From Planctomycetota bacterium (GTDB lineage Bacteria; Planctomycetota; PUPC01; JACPCR01): a DNA stretch of 37,883 bases. The notes beneath the pieces are model-generated. The model made no database searches. It was given only the letters and a program-made list of their open reading frames with translations, and had not been told where the DNA came from. Of this stretch, positions 1 to 8,503 are shown one piece after another (positions within the stretch are counted from its first letter, which is position 1; the number at the start of each line of letters is the position of its first letter). The translations under genes and the position numbers were made by a program. The stretch covers positions 1-37,883 of the forward strand of contig JAQBXN010000082.1 of NCBI GenBank assembly GCA_027625095.1. Reading direction: 5' to 3'.

Positions 1-170
1 GAACCTCTTCGTTCAAATCCTCTACGATCTCCGTATGCGGTACATAAAGGCGGTAGGTTAGGTCTGCCGGGTCAGCTTGAGAAAAACTCGTGCAGACAAG
101 CGGCGAGCTTCATCAGACCTCAGGATCGGTGCCAAATCGCCAGTGATTAGGCGGCCCTCTGCTGGTCGAA
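1..170. other. Left edge, no supported gene
   Basis: I see no complete gene here. On the minus strand, downstream of the hook-like protein, two short open stretches can be read. One ends at the TAA at 58-60. The other runs off the left edge without a visible start codon. Either could be the beginning of the next minus-strand gene, but neither has a convincing start codon or ribosome binding site. Confidence 0.3.
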
Positions 171-2429
171 TCAGAGCATCATGGTCCCGATGTTGGCGAC
201 AGTTACCGCATCGATGCCGAGCAGGTTGCCAGTCGAAAGGTTCTGCGCGGTGCCACCATTTTCTGTCGTTCTTCCCGAATCATCTGCGCTTGATATGGCG
301 CTCTGAGCCTGATTCTGCTCCTGGGATGCAGCGCTGGTGTTCTGTGCCGAATTTGCCGCATACCTGGCAAGGATATCGACCCCTCTTGGAGTCAGGGCAA
401 CCTGCTCCTTGCGGGTCATGTCGATGATGCCCGTATGGCGTACATCGCCGGTCTGGCTGAGTGTCGCGGTCATGGTTCGTGTGTTATCCGCGTCGGCACC
501 GTTTGCGATGGCGTTCTGCAGAATTCTTTCGGCTGCGGAGCCCTGGCGCTGTCCATTCGTGAAGATGGCCTGGGCCGCATTGTTGTCGTCCGTGGAATAA
601 AGTTCACGGAAGCGGGCGCCGTGGAAGGCGCCAAAGTTGTTGGCGAGCGTGCAGTTGAGGACGGTCGTGGTCAGGTCGACATCGAACGACTGCGTGACCT
701 GCGCGTTCTGGTTCAAAGAGTTGAACGATGTGCTGTCCGCCCCAGCGAAATTGTTCAGTTGTGCAAACGCATCCTGATTTCCGCCCTGATTCTGGGCGAT
801 GTGCGCGGAACCTCGCGCCAGGAATTCTGATTGTTCCGTATTGGCATTCAGTCTGAGGAGATCCGGCGATGGTGGGCCGGTGAAATCCTGAAGGACGAGA
901 TGCTTGCCTTCGTCTCGAATCGTAAGAGAAAGTTGGGAGGCACCGTCGCTAGGCGCCTCAATATCGAGAGTGTTGTCTGTGGTGTTTATGGTGATCGTTT
1001 CGCCACCAAACCCATTGGCCGAGAGGAATGTGATCAGGTCATTGACCGTCGTACCATCGGTTCCATAGACAAAGTCCACTGAGCTGTTGTTTGCAGTGAC
1101 AGCATCATGGTCGGTCAATACCAGGCTTATTTCGTCACCAGTATTCAGCGGGTTAGTGTTATCCACAATACTCAAAGTGTTCAGATCATCGCCTCCAGCG
1201 AACGCAGCTCCACCATTAAGGCTGAGTTGAAGGAACGGATTGCGACCTTCTGTAGTGATTGTGGAACCGATAGATTCGATACCAACATCTACACTAGTGC
1301 CATCAGCAAGAGTAAAGTCCAGATCCGCTGGCTCAATTGCTCGGCCATTGTCCGCGGTCATGACGAAACGCCCACTGCTGAGGACCACGCCTACGTCTTC
1401 CGTTGCACCATCAAAAATTGTTTCGATCCGAGACCGAAGATCGCCAAGCGTCGTTCCGTCCTGTCCAACTCCATTACCAAAAGTGAATGTACCGTTGACT
1501 GCATTTCCATCAGCATCCGTACCACCAATTGCAATAGTGTCACCATTAACATAAGAGCCAGTCACCTGGTCCAAAATATTGATATCAGTTCCTGCTGTAG
1601 CGGCGACCGTTCCACCAGTAGTGGAAAAGGTAAAGTTCCCACCACCACTCGCATTGGTATCACTCGTCGCGACCTCCTGAACTGTAGTTGTCGAGGAATC
1701 GCTCACTCCAGTCGGGATATGCGCATCAGGCGTATCGAGATCGATGGACAGCATCCCCGGCCCGCCGTTATCCGATACCAGGCGAAGCTTTCCGTTGTTC
1801 ACATCACCCGGTCCAATCAGGTCCATCGTTGCCGTCGTAAATTTATCCGTCCCGCCGCCCGTTCCGATACCTGTTCCATTGATGAAATTGATCAGATCGC
1901 CAACGGTCGTGCCGTTGTTTGCTGCGCCATACACGAACGTTGCCGCGGTAATGGCCGTACCGTCAAATTCCGTCCCTGTGATGTTGATATCATCACCTGG
2001 TACGAGCACGTGTGCATCGTTGGCTTCGTCACCATTAATCGAACTAGCATTGGCGGTATTGGCTCCTGGAGTGTTGTCTGAATTGATAAGAGTGTTCAGG
2101 TCTGTGGCTGTCGTGATTACAGCTCCGGCAACGCCTGCATTATCCACATGATTAGCCAGCGGATTCCGCAGGACCTGTTCGTGACTTTCGAGCTGGATAT
2201 TCTTCTGATTCAGCGCGGTTGCCGCCTGACTGATCTCGGCAGTAGCTGCACGGGTGTTGGTAGCTGCTGCGCCTGAACGCGAATTAGCTACCTGGTCGGT
2301 TACCTGGTTCTGAGAAGCGGAACGAAATGCGTCCGCCTGGAGGTTGCGCAGGACCGCATCGCGAGTTCGAATCCCGCCCTTGAGCTGGCCGGGATCTGTG
2401 TACGGAAGTGTCGTGGCCCAGAATGACAT
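171..2429 (-). CDS. Large protein with three flagellar-hook-type insert modules
   Basis: A 752-residue protein of unknown function. The first 100 residues and the last 200 are rich in Ala, Asn, Gln and Thr with helical character and have no signal peptide or membrane segment. The core holds three related beta-rich modules at about 145-230, 294-375 and 430-505. Each follows the plan GD-x-I-x-I-x-GTD-x-DG, an F-x-(Y/F)-G strand, then DGTT(V/L)-x-DL and a second half such as GKLRLVSDNGG. This pattern is familiar from the variable insert domains of FlgE-type flagellar hook proteins. The conserved N- and C-terminal rod/hook segments of true FlgE are not visible, so I do not call it flgE. It is low in Cys and very rich in Gly/Thr/Asp, as expected for an exported filament or surface protein. 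It could be a hook-related structural protein, a non-classically exported surface protein, or an adhesin that borrowed the domain. The ATG at 2429 has only a weak AAGAA upstream. Confidence 0.75.
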   Translation of the reverse strand: MSFWATTLPYTDPGQLKGGIRTRDAVLRNLQADAFRSASQNQVTDQVANSRSGAAATNTRAATAEISQAATALNQKNIQLESHEQVLRNPLANHVDNAGVAGAVITTATDLNTLINSDNTPGANTANASSINGDEANDAHVLVPGDDINITGTEFDGTAITAATFVYGAANNGTTVGDLINFINGTGIGTGGGTDKFTTATMDLIGPGDVNNGKLRLVSDNGGPGMLSIDLDTPDAHIPTGVSDSSTTTVQEVATSDTNASGGGNFTFSTTGGTVAATAGTDINILDQVTGSYVNGDTIAIGGTDADGNAVNGTFTFGNGVGQDGTTLGDLRSRIETIFDGATEDVGVVLSSGRFVMTADNGRAIEPADLDFTLADGTSVDVGIESIGSTITTEGRNPFLQLSLNGGAAFAGGDDLNTLSIVDNTNPLNTGDEISLVLTDHDAVTANNSSVDFVYGTDGTTVNDLITFLSANGFGGETITINTTDNTLDIEAPSDGASQLSLTIRDEGKHLVLQDFTGPPSPDLLRLNANTEQSEFLARGSAHIAQNQGGNQDAFAQLNNFAGADSTSFNSLNQNAQVTQSFDVDLTTTVLNCTLANNFGAFHGARFRELYSTDDNNAAQAIFTNGQRQGSAAERILQNAIANGADADNTRTMTATLSQTGDVRHTGIIDMTRKEQVALTPRGVDILARYAANSAQNTSAASQEQNQAQSAISSADDSGRTTENGGTAQNLSTGNLLGIDAVTVANIGTMML

Positions 2430-2462
2430 AGTTTCTTAGCTGGGATACCGAGGAAATGGAGA

Positions 2463-2525
2463 GAAATAATTATCGGCGGAATGGCAAATTCCTAAGTCGG
2501 AACTTTAAGTTTGGTGTGAACTTTA
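2463..2525 (-). promoter_or_regulatory. Possible sigma-28-like promoter of the hook-module gene
   Basis: Reading the minus strand, an exact GCCGATAA octamer, the classic sigma-28 (FliA) -10 element, lies at 2477-2470, about 40 bp before the start codon. Two TAAAGTTC octamers, close to the sigma-28 -35 element TAAAGTTT, lie further upstream, overlapping about 2499-2506 and 2518-2525. The nearer one is about 22-23 nt from the -10 box, whereas the usual spacing is near 11, so this is not a canonical promoter. The octamer also occurs by chance inside genes, for example near 16620 and 25720. Confidence 0.3.
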
Positions 2526-2748
2526 TATGTGAAACTCAGGCGGGCTGTCTGGTTCTGTCAGCCCTTGACTCGTATTCTCGGATCTGAAATACAGTCATTA
2601 GCGGAAATTTATAATCTCCTTTCAGTTTTTATCGGAAACGAGCACGGATAAATCTGTAACAGACTGCTTCACAGACATTTGCATTCAGAATTTAAACGGA
2701 TCGGAAATCGTAAAAAATTAAAGGGTTTTGTTCAGTTCTTGTATTTAT

Positions 2749-2806
2749 GACCCGCCGCGGAGCGTCGAGACCACGAAGACCCGCCGCGGAGCGTCGAGAC
2801 CACGAA
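2749..2806. repeat. Two perfect 29-bp tandem repeats
   Basis: Units 2749-2777 and 2778-2806 are identical and directly abut. They end one base before the stop codon of the FAD oxidoreductase gene. A 16-bp core (CCGCGGAGCGTCGAGA, here at 2755-2770) recurs exactly at 16230-16245 in another intergenic region, which indicates a dispersed genomic repeat family. The rest of the 2430-2748 gap is AT-richer and, apart from the possible promoter next to the hook-like gene, shows nothing I can name. Confidence 0.85.
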
Positions 2807-2807
2807 A

Positions 2808-4424
2808 TTATTTGGGGACGGCGTATCGCCGGATGATTGTCAGCGCGGAGGCCATCCCATCCATCGCGGCGCTGATAATTCCGCCCGCATATCCTGCTCC
2901 TTCGCCAATCGGGTAGAGGCCCCCCACAGTCATGCTCTCTCGTGTCTCATCATTCCGGCAAATCCTGACCGGTGACGAGCCGCGGGATTCCGGGCCGGTA
3001 ACCACCGCGGCGTCGGAAGAAAATCCTTCGAGTTTGCGATCAAACTCCTTGAATGTGGACGCCATTGCCCGCCCAACCGCTGGCGGCATTAGCTTGCTCA
3101 GGTCTGCATCAATCAGGCCGCGCGGGTAAGTGGAATCGAATGAACGACCACTGCAGATCCCGCGCATGAAATCCGAAATGCTCTGGGCGGGAGCGGCATA
3201 ATCTTTACCACCCATATTGAAGGCAATGCTTTCGTATTGCTGCTGAAGACGAATCCCTTTCAACGGGTCGTCGCCCTTTATTTCAAAATCGCCGATGGTG
3301 GTCACAAACCCGCTGTTCGCCTTGCCCGAATCGCGCTTGTGATTGCTCATGCCATTGGTGCAGAGCATTCCTGATTCGCTGATGGATGGCAGCATGATGC
3401 CACCGGGACACATGCAGAAACTGTAAATGGCCCGCTTCTTCTTCCCCTTCTCCCTCACCAGAATGTATTCGCTTGCCCCAAGTGCAGGATGCCCGTAGGA
3501 CTGGCCATACTGGCCGCGGTCGATGAGCTCCTGGGGATGTTCCACCCGTAAGCCGAACTGAAACGGTTTGAACTCCATCTCGACCCCCCGGCTCAGCAGC
3601 ATCTCATACGTATCCCTGGCGCTGTGTCCGATACCAAGCAGGAGCGGCCCGCAGGCCAGGAATTCGCCACCATCCTGTCCCGTAACGCCAAGACCACTTG
3701 CCTGAATTCCTTTGATTGCGCCGTCCCGAACGATCAGGTCATCCATCCGGGTATTGAATTTGAACTCTGCTCCCGACTCTTCCATGTGTTTTCGCATGGT
3801 GACCAGCACCGCGCGGAGTCGATCGGTACCAATGTGAGGTCTGGATTCATAAAGGATCTCGGCCGGCCCACGATGCTCGACCATGACTTTTAATATATAT
3901 GAGATCAGCGGGCTCGAGGTCCGGCAGGTGAGCTTGCCATCAGAGAATGTGCCAGCGCCACCTTCCCCAAACAGCAGGTTAGACTCCTCGTTATGCGGCC
4001 CTCCCTTCCAGAATTTCCGCACATCCTGCACCCTCTCCTTTACCGCCGCTCCGCGTTCTAGGACCAGGGGCGAATAACCGAACCGTGCAAGCGTGTACGC
4101 CGCGAAAATCCCCGCTGGACCGCACCCGATGATCACCGGCCTCCCCGGAAGTGGCTCCTCCCCCGGAGTAACTTCATCGAAAGGGTCCAGGTCGTTTACA
4201 AATGAAAAACGGTCCGATTCAGCAGGGGGATTTTCCAGAAGCAGATCCACAGAATATACCCACTTGATTCTGCCTCTCTTACGGGCATCGAGGGACTTAC
4301 GAGCAAGGCGAAGTTCTTGCACCGATTCCTCGGCGACCCCGATTCTCTCGGCGGCCAGCCCAGAAAGTCGCGACGGATCTTCATCGATATCCAGTCGGAT
4401 GTTGTGAACGCGGATGAATGGCAT
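2808..4424 (-). CDS. FAD-dependent dehydrogenase, COG2509 type
   Basis: A 538-residue flavoprotein of the large uncharacterised NAD(P)/FAD-dependent oxidoreductase family COG2509. A small N-terminal domain of about 90 residues precedes the Rossmann fold. The dinucleotide-binding motif GCGPAGIFAA lies at about 100-109 and is followed by an acidic strand end (VLERG). Further family features are the stretch LFGEGGAGTFSDGKL at about 151-165, a GIGHSARD motif in the middle, and a C-terminal GEGAGYAGGI that closes over the FAD. It has no signal peptide and should be cytosolic. The natural substrate of the family is unknown to me. It is divergent from the alcohol dehydrogenase gene across a shared inverted repeat, so the two may be co-regulated. 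The ATG at 4424 lies inside one arm of that repeat, with a GGGGGAAGAG-like context rather than a clear Shine-Dalgarno. Confidence 0.9.
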   Translation of the reverse strand: MPFIRVHNIRLDIDEDPSRLSGLAAERIGVAEESVQELRLARKSLDARKRGRIKWVYSVDLLLENPPAESDRFSFVNDLDPFDEVTPGEEPLPGRPVIIGCGPAGIFAAYTLARFGYSPLVLERGAAVKERVQDVRKFWKGGPHNEESNLLFGEGGAGTFSDGKLTCRTSSPLISYILKVMVEHRGPAEILYESRPHIGTDRLRAVLVTMRKHMEESGAEFKFNTRMDDLIVRDGAIKGIQASGLGVTGQDGGEFLACGPLLLGIGHSARDTYEMLLSRGVEMEFKPFQFGLRVEHPQELIDRGQYGQSYGHPALGASEYILVREKGKKKRAIYSFCMCPGGIMLPSISESGMLCTNGMSNHKRDSGKANSGFVTTIGDFEIKGDDPLKGIRLQQQYESIAFNMGGKDYAAPAQSISDFMRGICSGRSFDSTYPRGLIDADLSKLMPPAVGRAMASTFKEFDRKLEGFSSDAAVVTGPESRGSSPVRICRNDETRESMTVGGLYPIGEGAGYAGGIISAAMDGMASALTIIRRYAVPK

Positions 4425-4553
4425 GGGGGAAGAGAAGGTTGATGGTTGATGGTTAATGGCTGAAGTATGACCATCCCGTTATTGGTCGCCGCCTGGAACC
4501 TGGTTACGATGCTTGCGGGCGTCCATCAACCATCAAACTTCTCTTCCCCCATG
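4422..4553. repeat. 31-bp inverted repeat spanning two divergent start codons
   Basis: The left arm 4422-4452 and the right arm 4523-4553 are reverse complements at 30 of 31 positions, separated by 70 bp. The outer end of each arm is the ATG of a divergent gene (4424 minus strand, 4551 plus strand), so both genes have nearly the same sequence upstream of their start. The left arm runs into four imperfect heptamers (GGTTGAT, GGTTGAT, GGTTAAT, GGCTGAA). The arrangement could be a dispersed intergenic repeat, a symmetrical operator, or an RNA hairpin. Confidence 0.9.
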
Positions 4554-5648
4554 TCTGAATCCGGTCGCGTCGCAGTTGTGCTTAAGAGCCGCGGTGAATT
4601 TGAGTTTCGAGAGTATGCGGTTCCATCGCCGGCACCGGATGCCATCGTGGTCAAGATGTCCCGGTGCAATATCTGTGGATCCGACATTCATCTCTGGCAC
4701 GGCAGCGCGGCACAGCTCCAGGAAGGACTACCCCAGATACTTGGGCATGAGATGGTTGGCACTGTTTACAGAATAGGCAGCAAGGTCGAGACAGATTCGC
4801 TGGGTCAGAAAATCGAGGAAGGGGATCGCATTGTCTACACCTATTTCCGGCCCTGCGGGCACTGCCATTTCTGCCTCACCGGGGATGCGAACTGCCCCAC
4901 ACGTCACGCGCACTGGGTCGGCGTTTCCAGCGACGATCCCCCCCACTTCAACGGGGGCTTTGGCGAATACTATTACATCGGCCCGGGTCATTCCGTGTTC
5001 AAGATTCCTGACGAACTGCCCGACGATCTGGTTTCACCGGTGAACTGCGCGGCGGCACAGATGATGTTTGGTCTTCGCAAGATTGGGATTCGCCCAGGGG
5101 ACGCGGTCGTCATTCAAGGCGCCGGCGGGCTGGGACTCTATTCGATTGCCATGGCCCGCGAGATGGGCGCGGGCAAGATAATCGTCCTCGATGCGAAGCC
5201 TGAAAGGCTGAAGCTCGCTGAAGCTTTCGGTGCGGACCTGGTTCTGAATGTGAATAAAACTAAAGACCGCGAAAGGCTGGTAACTGTCTTAAAGGAAACC
5301 AATCGTCTTGGTGCCGATCTTGTGGTCGAGGTCGCTGGTTTTCCTCCAACGTTTGTCGAGGGAATCAAGATGCTCCGCAACGGCGGACGCTACCTCACGA
5401 CCGGTAACATCACACAAGGCCAAGTGAGTTTCGAGCCCGCCGAAATCGTCAGAAAGGCGTTAACCATACAGGGCGCCTACGGATACAAACCACACGCTAT
5501 TCCGGAAGCGATGGATTTCATCGCGCGCACAAGGACAAAATACCCATACGAGAAACTGATCTCACATCATTACTCATTCGATGACATCAATGAAGGGATG
5601 GCTTTCGGCGATGAGGGGGATGCGATCCGGGTGACGCTGGATTTTTAG
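4551..5648 (+). CDS. Zinc-dependent alcohol dehydrogenase family protein
   Basis: A 365-residue medium-chain dehydrogenase/reductase that should oxidise an alcohol or polyol with NAD(P)+ in the cytosol. Catalytic zinc ligands are Cys42 in CNICGSD and His66-Glu67 in GHE. The structural zinc lobe has Cys102, Cys105, Cys108 and Cys115. The cofactor-binding motif GAGGLG lies near residue 190 and an acidic residue (VLDA) ends the following strand, which favours NAD+. I prefer the ATG at 4551 to the in-frame ATG at 4467, because family proteins begin close to MSESGRVAVVLK and the extra 28 residues would be encoded by the inverted-repeat spacer. The substrate cannot be told from the sequence. The gene is divergent from the FAD oxidoreductase. 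Confidence 0.9.
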   Translation: MSESGRVAVVLKSRGEFEFREYAVPSPAPDAIVVKMSRCNICGSDIHLWHGSAAQLQEGLPQILGHEMVGTVYRIGSKVETDSLGQKIEEGDRIVYTYFRPCGHCHFCLTGDANCPTRHAHWVGVSSDDPPHFNGGFGEYYYIGPGHSVFKIPDELPDDLVSPVNCAAAQMMFGLRKIGIRPGDAVVIQGAGGLGLYSIAMAREMGAGKIIVLDAKPERLKLAEAFGADLVLNVNKTKDRERLVTVLKETNRLGADLVVEVAGFPPTFVEGIKMLRNGGRYLTTGNITQGQVSFEPAEIVRKALTIQGAYGYKPHAIPEAMDFIARTRTKYPYEKLISHHYSFDDINEGMAFGDEGDAIRVTLDF

Positions 5649-5742
5649 GAATATTGGAGGAAGGGAGGGCTGGAGGAATGCTTTGGGCCTGCCTCCTTAA
5701 ATGATCCCTGTCATCTGTCCCGTTTGCTTTTGACCCGGCCTG

Positions 5743-8199
5743 TTATTCGAAGTCCGCAGGATCCGACGTTGGCGGCAGGCCTGCCTTTGCAGGTGGTTCG
5801 GAAGGTGGTAAATCTGATGCAGGTGCGACGCCGCCGGAGGCTTGTTCCAATTGCGAAGCGGCGGCTTTCTGGCCTTGAGCTTCGCCGCGCTGGCCCTGCT
5901 TCTTCGCCTCAATTCTCTTCTGAATCTCGGCCTTCATCTTTTCGTATACAACAGCGGGAATTTCTTTTTGTAATTTCTCGACTTCTATCAACTTGGCCTC
6001 CCAGTCTTCTACCTCTTCGCCATCAAAGAACGGGTCTTCACTTCCGTCCCCGGATTCGATCCGGTTATCACCACCGTAAAATTTCGACTCTTGTATGGTG
6101 AAGCTCAGCCCGATGACAACCACGGCCATGACTGCCAGAACGATTTTTGTAAGCATCGGATTGGCCTCGGGGCCCTTGACCCGATTGCCCATGGCGGTCA
6201 GCCGGCTGCCATCTTCGATGCTTGAGAGGTAAAGCATGGCGACGGACGACACGGCCAGTCCGAACAGCTCCGCGAACAGGAAACCTCCCAGAATTTTTTT
6301 AATGACTGTCCAGAGTCCGACCGGCAAGAAGTTGCCGATCAATCCTCCGACAAGGAAATGGAGCATCCAGAAAGTGAAAAGGACGCCCAGCGAAATCACG
6401 ATCTGCGCTACCGCAAGCGTTGCTATCTGAAGGGCATTCCTGAAGCCGAAAGTGATTACATTCTTGAATTGCTCGATGGGATTCCCACCTTCGAAAACCA
6501 TGGCGACCGGAAACAGCAATGACATGAACATGAACCAGGTAACACCGCCACCGGCGATGACGAATCCAGCGACCACCGCACCGGGGCCCATTCCCGCAGC
6601 CATGACCCAACTTATGATGAATGAGAGGCCACCAATCAGAAGGACAAATGGGATGTTGAGAAGCGAGCCGATGATCATTGCAGGCCAGGAAAAGACACTG
6701 TTATAGCCAAGCCGTTTGATACCAAATTCCGTTTGAAAAATGCCGTCACGGACGCATGCAATGATGCCCGAATAACTAAGCGTGCCCACAACTATCGTGA
6801 GGCCGAGAAATCCAAAAGCGAACACAACTGATGGGTCGCCCTGCAGCAATAGCTGTGCTTCCCAGATGAGCACTCCAATCAAAGCGACCGGCAGATAAAG
6901 CCAGCCACCATTCAAGACTTGTGAAATCCCGGCCTTGGCAGCGTCGATGCCGCCTGTCGTATTGAAATAGCTGACAAGATCCCCGCGCAGGCCACAAAGA
7001 GAGTCGCCTGGATCTGTGCCCTGGGCCATCGTTGGAATTCCCATCCGCTGGCCCGTCCGCACATTAAATCCACACTGAATACAGATGACCGCGCCGGGCG
7101 CCAGTGGGCTGGAGCACCCGGGGCAAACACCCGCAGTCTGAACCTCGGCCTGTTCCGGGCCGTTTGCAAAGCTCAACACATCCCCAAGCTCCAGCCCTCC
7201 CTGCACAGGCGCGTCCGGTTGCGGCTGTTCAGGCTGGAATTCTTGGGTCGGCGGTGCAGCCTGCGATCCAGCATTCTCGAAACTCAGACCGCCAAGGTCC
7301 ATGTCCAGAGCGGTCAGCGGCTGAGCTGGTAGAGGGGATGCCTGTACCGGGGCTGGCGATCCGGCGGCATCTCCATTTGTGAACCCCAATGCTCCATCTA
7401 AAGTCAGATCGAACAGATTTTCTTGGGCGCCTGGGGCTCGAAGTGGAGTTCCTTTCCGGGGAATCGGCAGTGCAGCCAGTGCTTCATCCGGCCCCTCTGA
7501 AAAGTCCAACTGTCCCAGTAAAAGCTCTGGCCCTGCAGATGTCAGCGGATTGCCGGGCACTGGTGCCACTGGGCCCGGATTCCCCGGCGCCGGCGGTGTG
7601 GGGGCCACAATATCCCTGACTTCCGTCATCTTGATCCCTTGAGGATCAATCCTCGGGGGCTGGGTAAAGTCGGCGTCCCAGGGCGATTCAAGATCAATGT
7701 TGGACTGTCGTATTTCAGGTCTTGCCTCTTCTGAGGCCAGGGGCCCGAGGCCCCCGGTTGCCTCTCGATGGTTTTGAATCGGAGTATCCAGTGAAAACGC
7801 TGGAGGCGATTCATATGCGAAATCTTTCTGTGACTTCTTAGTAACAGCGCCGGTATCCATCATTCTGTTGACAGGCCGGACTTTACCACCAGCGATCAGG
7901 GTAGCATCTGTCTGTGCGCTCTTCTGCGATTTTGGGGGCTCAAGGGGGATTTTTCGAGTGACTTTACATTTAGGGCACTGAAACCTGTGCCCACCCATTT
8001 TTCTAGGAAGCTTGAGCTTTTGTCCACAGGCACATAAGAGCTTCCAGACTTGCGGCGTTACCTGCAGCAGCTTGGTGCCGGTATCAATACCGGGCAACTG
8101 CTCGTCGGATCCGCACCGGGGGCATTGAGCTTTTCCCCATGAGTTCTCTTCAACCAATTCAAATTTGTTTCCGCATCCGCATTCAATGGCGACCAACAT
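5743..8199 (-). CDS. Membrane protein with three zinc ribbons
   Basis: An 818-residue protein of unknown function with a layout common in PVC bacteria. Two N-terminal zinc ribbons use C7/C9/C26/C29 and C56/C58/C75/C78. A long Pro/Ala/Gly-rich linker leads to a third ribbon at about 357-377 (CPGC...CIQCG). Next comes a membrane domain at about 420-700 with several hydrophobic segments, somewhat like DUF4013/Yip1-type integral proteins. A charged, probably coiled-coil tail rich in Glu/Lys/Gln ends the protein. The start at 8199 is chosen over the upstream in-frame ATG at 8316 because GAGGAG lies about 8 nt before it and the first ribbon follows at once. The gene is divergent from the Ser/Thr kinase. 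A regulatory or membrane-organising role is only a guess. Confidence 0.8.
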   Translation of the reverse strand: MLVAIECGCGNKFELVEENSWGKAQCPRCGSDEQLPGIDTGTKLLQVTPQVWKLLCACGQKLKLPRKMGGHRFQCPKCKVTRKIPLEPPKSQKSAQTDATLIAGGKVRPVNRMMDTGAVTKKSQKDFAYESPPAFSLDTPIQNHREATGGLGPLASEEARPEIRQSNIDLESPWDADFTQPPRIDPQGIKMTEVRDIVAPTPPAPGNPGPVAPVPGNPLTSAGPELLLGQLDFSEGPDEALAALPIPRKGTPLRAPGAQENLFDLTLDGALGFTNGDAAGSPAPVQASPLPAQPLTALDMDLGGLSFENAGSQAAPPTQEFQPEQPQPDAPVQGGLELGDVLSFANGPEQAEVQTAGVCPGCSSPLAPGAVICIQCGFNVRTGQRMGIPTMAQGTDPGDSLCGLRGDLVSYFNTTGGIDAAKAGISQVLNGGWLYLPVALIGVLIWEAQLLLQGDPSVVFAFGFLGLTIVVGTLSYSGIIACVRDGIFQTEFGIKRLGYNSVFSWPAMIIGSLLNIPFVLLIGGLSFIISWVMAAGMGPGAVVAGFVIAGGGVTWFMFMSLLFPVAMVFEGGNPIEQFKNVITFGFRNALQIATLAVAQIVISLGVLFTFWMLHFLVGGLIGNFLPVGLWTVIKKILGGFLFAELFGLAVSSVAMLYLSSIEDGSRLTAMGNRVKGPEANPMLTKIVLAVMAVVVIGLSFTIQESKFYGGDNRIESGDGSEDPFFDGEEVEDWEAKLIEVEKLQKEIPAVVYEKMKAEIQKRIEAKKQGQRGEAQGQKAAASQLEQASGGVAPASDLPPSEPPAKAGLPPTSDPADFE

Positions 8200-8503
8200 T
8201 CTGTCGTCTCCTCGTGTTCCACCCTGGTCGGGCAGAAAGTTGAAGTAAATCTGCAAACAATGTTGTAATTTTGGAACTAAGTTTATGGCTGAATTCCTGC
8301 CGGATTGTGTTTTCAAAAGGCCCTAACAGGCCTAACCCGGCTATTACCCTTGTTTTCAACGACTTATGAGGCTTGGCGTCTGGTTACGGCCTCATGAAGC
8401 CACGGTGGTTGCATCTCGGTAGCAAGGCTGATACCAAACTTCATCATTCCTCTGGTCAGCCAGACTTTGCTGGTTTTTAGTCGGTTACTCTCAGCTTATC
8501 AGT
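8200..8503. other. Divergent intergenic region with a 7-bp hairpin
   Basis: The 304-bp gap separates the zinc-ribbon membrane protein from the kinase and must hold promoters for both. The only structure I can name is a perfect inverted repeat ATGAGGC (8366-8372) / GCCTCAT (8389-8395) with a 16-nt loop. The kinase start at 8504 has no clear Shine-Dalgarno. Confidence 0.4.

Noticed and set aside
1107..2081. Long plus-strand open frame opposite the hook-module gene
   Set aside because: Its protein is rich in Arg, Ile, Ser and Thr without domains, and it mirrors the low-complexity minus-strand gene, so it is a shadow.
2749..2806. Tandem 29-bp repeats as a mini CRISPR array
   Set aside because: The two units directly abut without a spacer, and no cas gene is present. 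They are simple tandem repeats.
4467..4550. Longer N terminus of the alcohol dehydrogenase
   Set aside because: The added 28 residues come from the inverted-repeat spacer and do not match the family N terminus.
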